Shown: in pieces, positions 60,881 through 64,000 of the stretch | Position numbering within the stretch: position 1 is the stretch's first letter | Layout: each line of letters begins with the position of its first letter | DNA from: Beta vulgaris subsp. vulgaris | Taxonomy: Eukaryota > Streptophyta > Magnoliopsida > Caryophyllales > Amaranthaceae | Assembly: GCF_026745355.1 (NCBI RefSeq) | Contig: NC_079206.1 | Location: forward strand, 24,648,937 to 24,712,936 | Length of the DNA stretch: 64,000 nt | Reading direction: 5' to 3' | The notes under the pieces: generated by a model | What the model was told of the DNA's origin: nothing | The model's input: the letters and a program-made list of their open reading frames with translations, nothing else | The model's database searches: none | Translations under genes and position numbers: made by a program

Positions 60881-62478
60881 TGTTGACCCTTGAGTTTTGA
60901 AGATGACCTAACCATAAAAGACATAGTATATTTTATTTTATGTTGATTGCAAGGTAATTCATGCTCGAGCTAAGAGAATACTTGATTGAAGATATAAAGC
61001 GGAGAATTAATCAAGATCGAAGTAAAGATGTTCGAGAAATGAAGAATCAAGCATGGAATGAAGATTAGAATACATTAGGGTATTTATTAATCTTCTTGTT
61101 AAGGTTGAGTAATAGCTTTATTAAGTTCGTGGTGAATTCTCAAAGGAACTTGGTTCTGTTCCCATGAAAGGAACAGACCTGGCACTATAGGAACAAGGCT
61201 TAGGAACAAGACTTAATAATTAGGGAACAAGACTTTAAAACTAATTTAGGAACTACTAAGTGACTAATATTGTGCGCCTAAGATAATTGTGTGCCCAATA
61301 TAGTTGTTAGAGTTTTTAGGGATAATTTGACTAAGATCCATAATTTTAGGAAGTTAGTTTAAGTTTGTTAGGAAAAGATTTTAAATTGATTTTCTGATTT
61401 TAAAATAACTGATTTTCAAATATTATCTTTTTAAAATATATATTTTATCTTTTAGGTTTTATTTAAAAGATTTAGTTTTCGAAAATATATTATTTCCGGT
61501 TTTCAGAATGTTTTGGATTTTTTGAAATACAAAAAATGTTTCCGGTTTTTATAAAAGATTTTGAAAAAGATTTTTTCTTAAAAACTAGCTAAAAGATTTT
61601 TATTTATTTATTTCCTAAATTCTAGCTTACACGCCTAAATGATTTACTGCTACATGTTTATGGAGTTAGTGGAATTAGTGGCCTAAGTTAATTATCCTCC
61701 AATTATTTAATTAAATTAAATAAGATTAATTATTCTCCAAGTTTGCAAAACCACGTACTTTGTTACTGCTTCTATGGAATGAAGTAATGGATTAGTGGAT
61801 GATGTACATGACTTGGAATAAATAATTTAATTTAATTAATTAATTAGAAATCATGGAGAACATGTGATAATGGTCTAAGTTAGTGGAAATCATGTCTTGT
61901 CTTAATAGTCTATAAATAGGCGCCTAATTCATTTGAGTAAAATCGTGTCTGACTTAGTTAATTTGTCTTAAGTTATCTAAAGTATCAGTGCCTTTCCTTA
62001 AGAGAATTCATACTTACATTAATCGAGTTTTTATTACTCTTCCATTGTTTTACAAAGTGTATTTTTGAGAAAAAGGGTTTGAGTGAACTCTTGTAAGTGT
62101 GAGAAAGCTTTGAGTGAAGCAAGAGAAAGAGAAAGAGAAAGAGAAAGAGAAAGGAACTTCGAGTGAAGTTTGAGAGAAAACGTCAGTTGTTGGGAACTGT
62201 CGTTGGGAACTTGAGTTGAGTGACTTAAGTTGAGAATCGAGAGAAAAGTAATAGGTTGTAATCAAAGTTGTTTTGGCCTATTATAGTGGAAAGTTGTTTA
62301 AAATCCCTTGTGGTCGAGGTTGTTTCTTCCTACTAGGCCTAGGAAGTTTTTCCTCGTAAAATCTCTCGTGTTCCCATTGTTTGTTCCCAAGTTTACTTTT
62401 AATTCCGCAAAAAGTAGTGCTTATTCTCTCACTATAATTCACCCCCCCCCTCTCTTATAGTGCTCATATTATACAACA
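60881..62478 (+). repeat. 3' LTR of the SIRE-like element
   Basis: A 1,598-bp copy of the LTR at 51962-53536. The TATA box TATAAATAGG is at 61911, and there is one extra GAGAAA unit near 62125. Confidence 0.95.
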
Positions 62479-63148
62479 TTTTCGGTTTTATTTAAAAGAA
62501 TCAATTTTTCAAAACAACACTTATAAAAAAAATCCGAAAATTACATACTAAAATGTACTCCCTCCGTTTCCTAAAGATCTTCTCACTTACTGTTCCTACA
62601 GATACCAAGGAAAATCAAGTTATGTGGGGCATGGTGTAAGTAATGTAGGAGAGAGAAAGGGGTTAAGATAAATAAACAAATAAAAAGGGGTTAAAGTAGG
62701 AGAGAGAAAGGGAGTAAAATTGAATTAATAATGTAATGGTGGACCATATGATAGTGACATGAGAGGGTAAATAGGGAAATTTGTCTTGCCAAATAAGGAA
62801 TAAAGCAAAAGAGGGAAGATCTTTTGGAAACACCCTTAAACGGAAAAAGGGAAGATCTTTAGGAAACGGAGGGAGTATAATCTAATTTTATTACCCAAAA
62901 ATGAATTTCGAATTTTATAAAATTATTTATCAAATATTTGTTTTAATAACTAATTAAATAAATAAGATAATGACAAGAGCAGCTATTGTTAAAAAATTAC
63001 TAAAATAACCTTTGAAATTCAAACTATATTTCCCTCCATATGATTCCCTCCAATGTGATTTTAAAATAGTTTAAAATGAGTTTTGAAGATAAAATTTAAA
63101 ATTGTTTTAAATAATCTCAATAAATGCCTAAAAATACGGGGTATTACA
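62479..63148 (-). repeat. 5' LTR of the Tekay-type element, outer part
   Basis: This continues the LTR broken at 51961 and repeats TTTTC at its start. It is interrupted again by the Stowaway at 62558-62875 and ends ACGGGGTATTACA, the inverse of the LTR start. Confidence 0.9.
62558..62875. mobile_element. Stowaway MITE in the Tekay right LTR
   Basis: TIRs CTCCCTCCGTTTCCTAAAGA and the inverse of TCTTTAGGAAACGGAGGGAG are perfect over 20 bp. TA lies on both sides. The left Tekay LTR (near 43842) reads atgtataatc without the insert, which confirms the TA duplication. It is 318 bp and contains internal repeats of aggagagagaaaggg. Confidence 0.95.
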
Positions 63149-64000
63149 TTTTGTCATTCTCAACCTATAAAGGTCGAAATGTGACTTTTGGTGACTATAA
63201 GAAAGGTAACATAGTTGCCATGGGTATGGTTGGTAAGTCACCATCACATTCCATTAATTATGTATTTTTAGTTGAAGGTTTAAAACATACTCTGTTAAGT
63301 ATTTCCCAGTTCTGTGATAAGGGAAATGTTGTTAAATTTAATAATGAAAAAGGCTTGATCATTAACATTAACTCGAAGAAGGTCATCTTGGAAGGAAGAA
63401 TGAAAGGGAACACATATATTGTGGATATTGATATTGTTCCTAAAAACAATTTGACATGTCTTAGTGTTATTGAAGATGATCCACTCCTATGGAATAAGCG
63501 TCTAGGGCATGCTAGCTTTTCATTACTTGACAAACTTCGATCAAAAGATCTTGTTTTGGGATTACCATCTATAAAATTTCATATTGATCAAGTTTGTGAT
63601 GCATGTGCTAGAGGAAAGCATATTAGATCCTCTTTCAAATCTAAAACTGTTGTGAGCACCATAAAAACCTTTAGAATTAATTCATATGGATTTGTGTGGC
63701 CCTATGAGAATTTAAAGTAGAAGTGAAAAGAGGTATGTATTGTTATTTATTGTTGATGACTACTCTAGGTATACTTGGGTTATTTTCCTCTCTAGTAAGG
63801 ATGAGACTTATGATGAGTTCCTTGTCTTTGCTAAAAGAGTTCAACATTTGAGTGGTCATAAATTAATGCATATTAGATCCGATCATGGTAAAGAATTTTA
63901 AAATTATAAATTTGACGACTTAAGCAGAGACCATGGCCTGGATCATCATTTTTCTACCCCTAGGACACCACAACAAAATGGAGTTGTAGAAAGGAAAAAT
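63149..64000 (+). pseudogene. Second SIRE-like Copia pol fragment, running off the window
   Basis: Immediately after the Tekay LTR the frame enters the protease-downstream part of a SIRE-like pol (FSTYKGRNVTFGDYKKGNIV). It continues through LWNKRLGHASF, CDACARGKH, DDYSRYTWVIF, RSDHGKEF and TPQQNGVVERKN to the window end. A frame change near 63685 and a stop after GKEF are present. It is clearly diverged from the copy at 55440-58633. The Tekay element inserted in or next to it. Confidence 0.9.

Larger units (their letters stand above)
51962..62478 (+). mobile_element. SIRE-like Ty1/copia retrotransposon, 10.5 kb, with env-like region
   Basis: LTRs start TGTTGACCCTTGAG and end TATTATACAACA. 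A tRNA-Met primer site follows the 5' LTR and a purine tract precedes the 3' LTR. The 5-bp duplication TTTTC lies at 51957-51961 and 62479-62483, and the empty site survives in the Tekay left LTR. Domain order is gag, protease, integrase, RT, RNase H, env-like. Large size, two Gag knuckles and a third region after pol fit the SIRE/Maximus lineage. LTRs differ at roughly a dozen substitutions plus many one-base indels (hand count), so insertion is recent. The reading frames are nevertheless broken many times. Confidence 0.93.
43651..63148 (-). mobile_element. Tekay-type chromovirus (Ty3/gypsy), minus strand, with nested Copia element and MITE
   Basis: The order on the minus strand is 5' LTR (right side), tRNA-Met primer site, gag, protease, RT, RNase H, integrase, chromodomain, polypurine tract, 3' LTR (left side, truncated). 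The LTR starts TGTAATACCCCGTATTTTTA and ends GGGTGTTACA. The C-terminal chromodomain places it in the chromoviruses; pol and LTR style point to Tekay/Del. The right LTR was later split by a SIRE-like element (51962-62478) and a Stowaway (62558-62875). The 464-bp left LTR differs from the matching right part at about ten sites, so the element is older than its nested Copia. Confidence 0.9.

Overview
The window is nuclear DNA of a flowering plant. It holds one large intron-rich plant gene, several families of plant LTR retrotransposons, Stowaway and Tourist MITEs, a Helitron, a tRNA-derived SINE and a piece of plastid DNA. The sequence does not name a species. The transposon mix would suit a Caryophyllales (spinach/beet-like) genome, but that is only a guess.

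The only intact host gene spans 18.9-34.8 kb on the + strand. It is a 13-exon UBP8-type ubiquitin-specific protease of 972 residues. All splice junctions keep frame, and the catalytic Cys and His boxes are present. Its introns hold at least six transposons: an unclassified MITE in intron 2, Tourist in intron 3, Stowaway in intron 5, and a hAT-like element, a SINE and a second Stowaway in intron 7.

Left flank (1-16.3 kb). A long Ty3/gypsy-type LTR (1-2926) sits in a decayed minus-strand Copia element (2927-4756), which itself sits in an older LTR remnant (4757-5053). Next comes a complete gag-only Tat-type element (7458-15420). Its pol is replaced by a 65-bp minisatellite. A solo Athila-like LTR interrupts its 5' LTR, and another solo LTR interrupts the minisatellite. 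The Tat element itself split a ~143-bp tandem array. That array ends directly against a nuclear copy of plastid trnD-GUC.

Middle (34.8-43.6 kb). Here lie non-autonomous DNA transposons: an element holding a Helitron, an element carrying what looks like a captured first exon, and a Pack-MULE-like element with a PORR-like gene fragment. A Copia RT fragment follows.

Right flank (43.65-64 kb). This is a clean nest. A minus-strand Tekay-type chromovirus was inserted in a SIRE-like Copia copy. A younger 10.5-kb SIRE-like Copia element and a Stowaway MITE later entered its right LTR. The left LTR preserves the empty sites for both insertions, so target duplications and insertion order can be read inside the window.

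No new defence-type or metabolic system is visible. The most unusual objects are the gag-only Tat element with its nested arrays, the acidic 18-residue repeats inside the DUSP domain of the protease, and the gene-fragment-carrying DNA elements.
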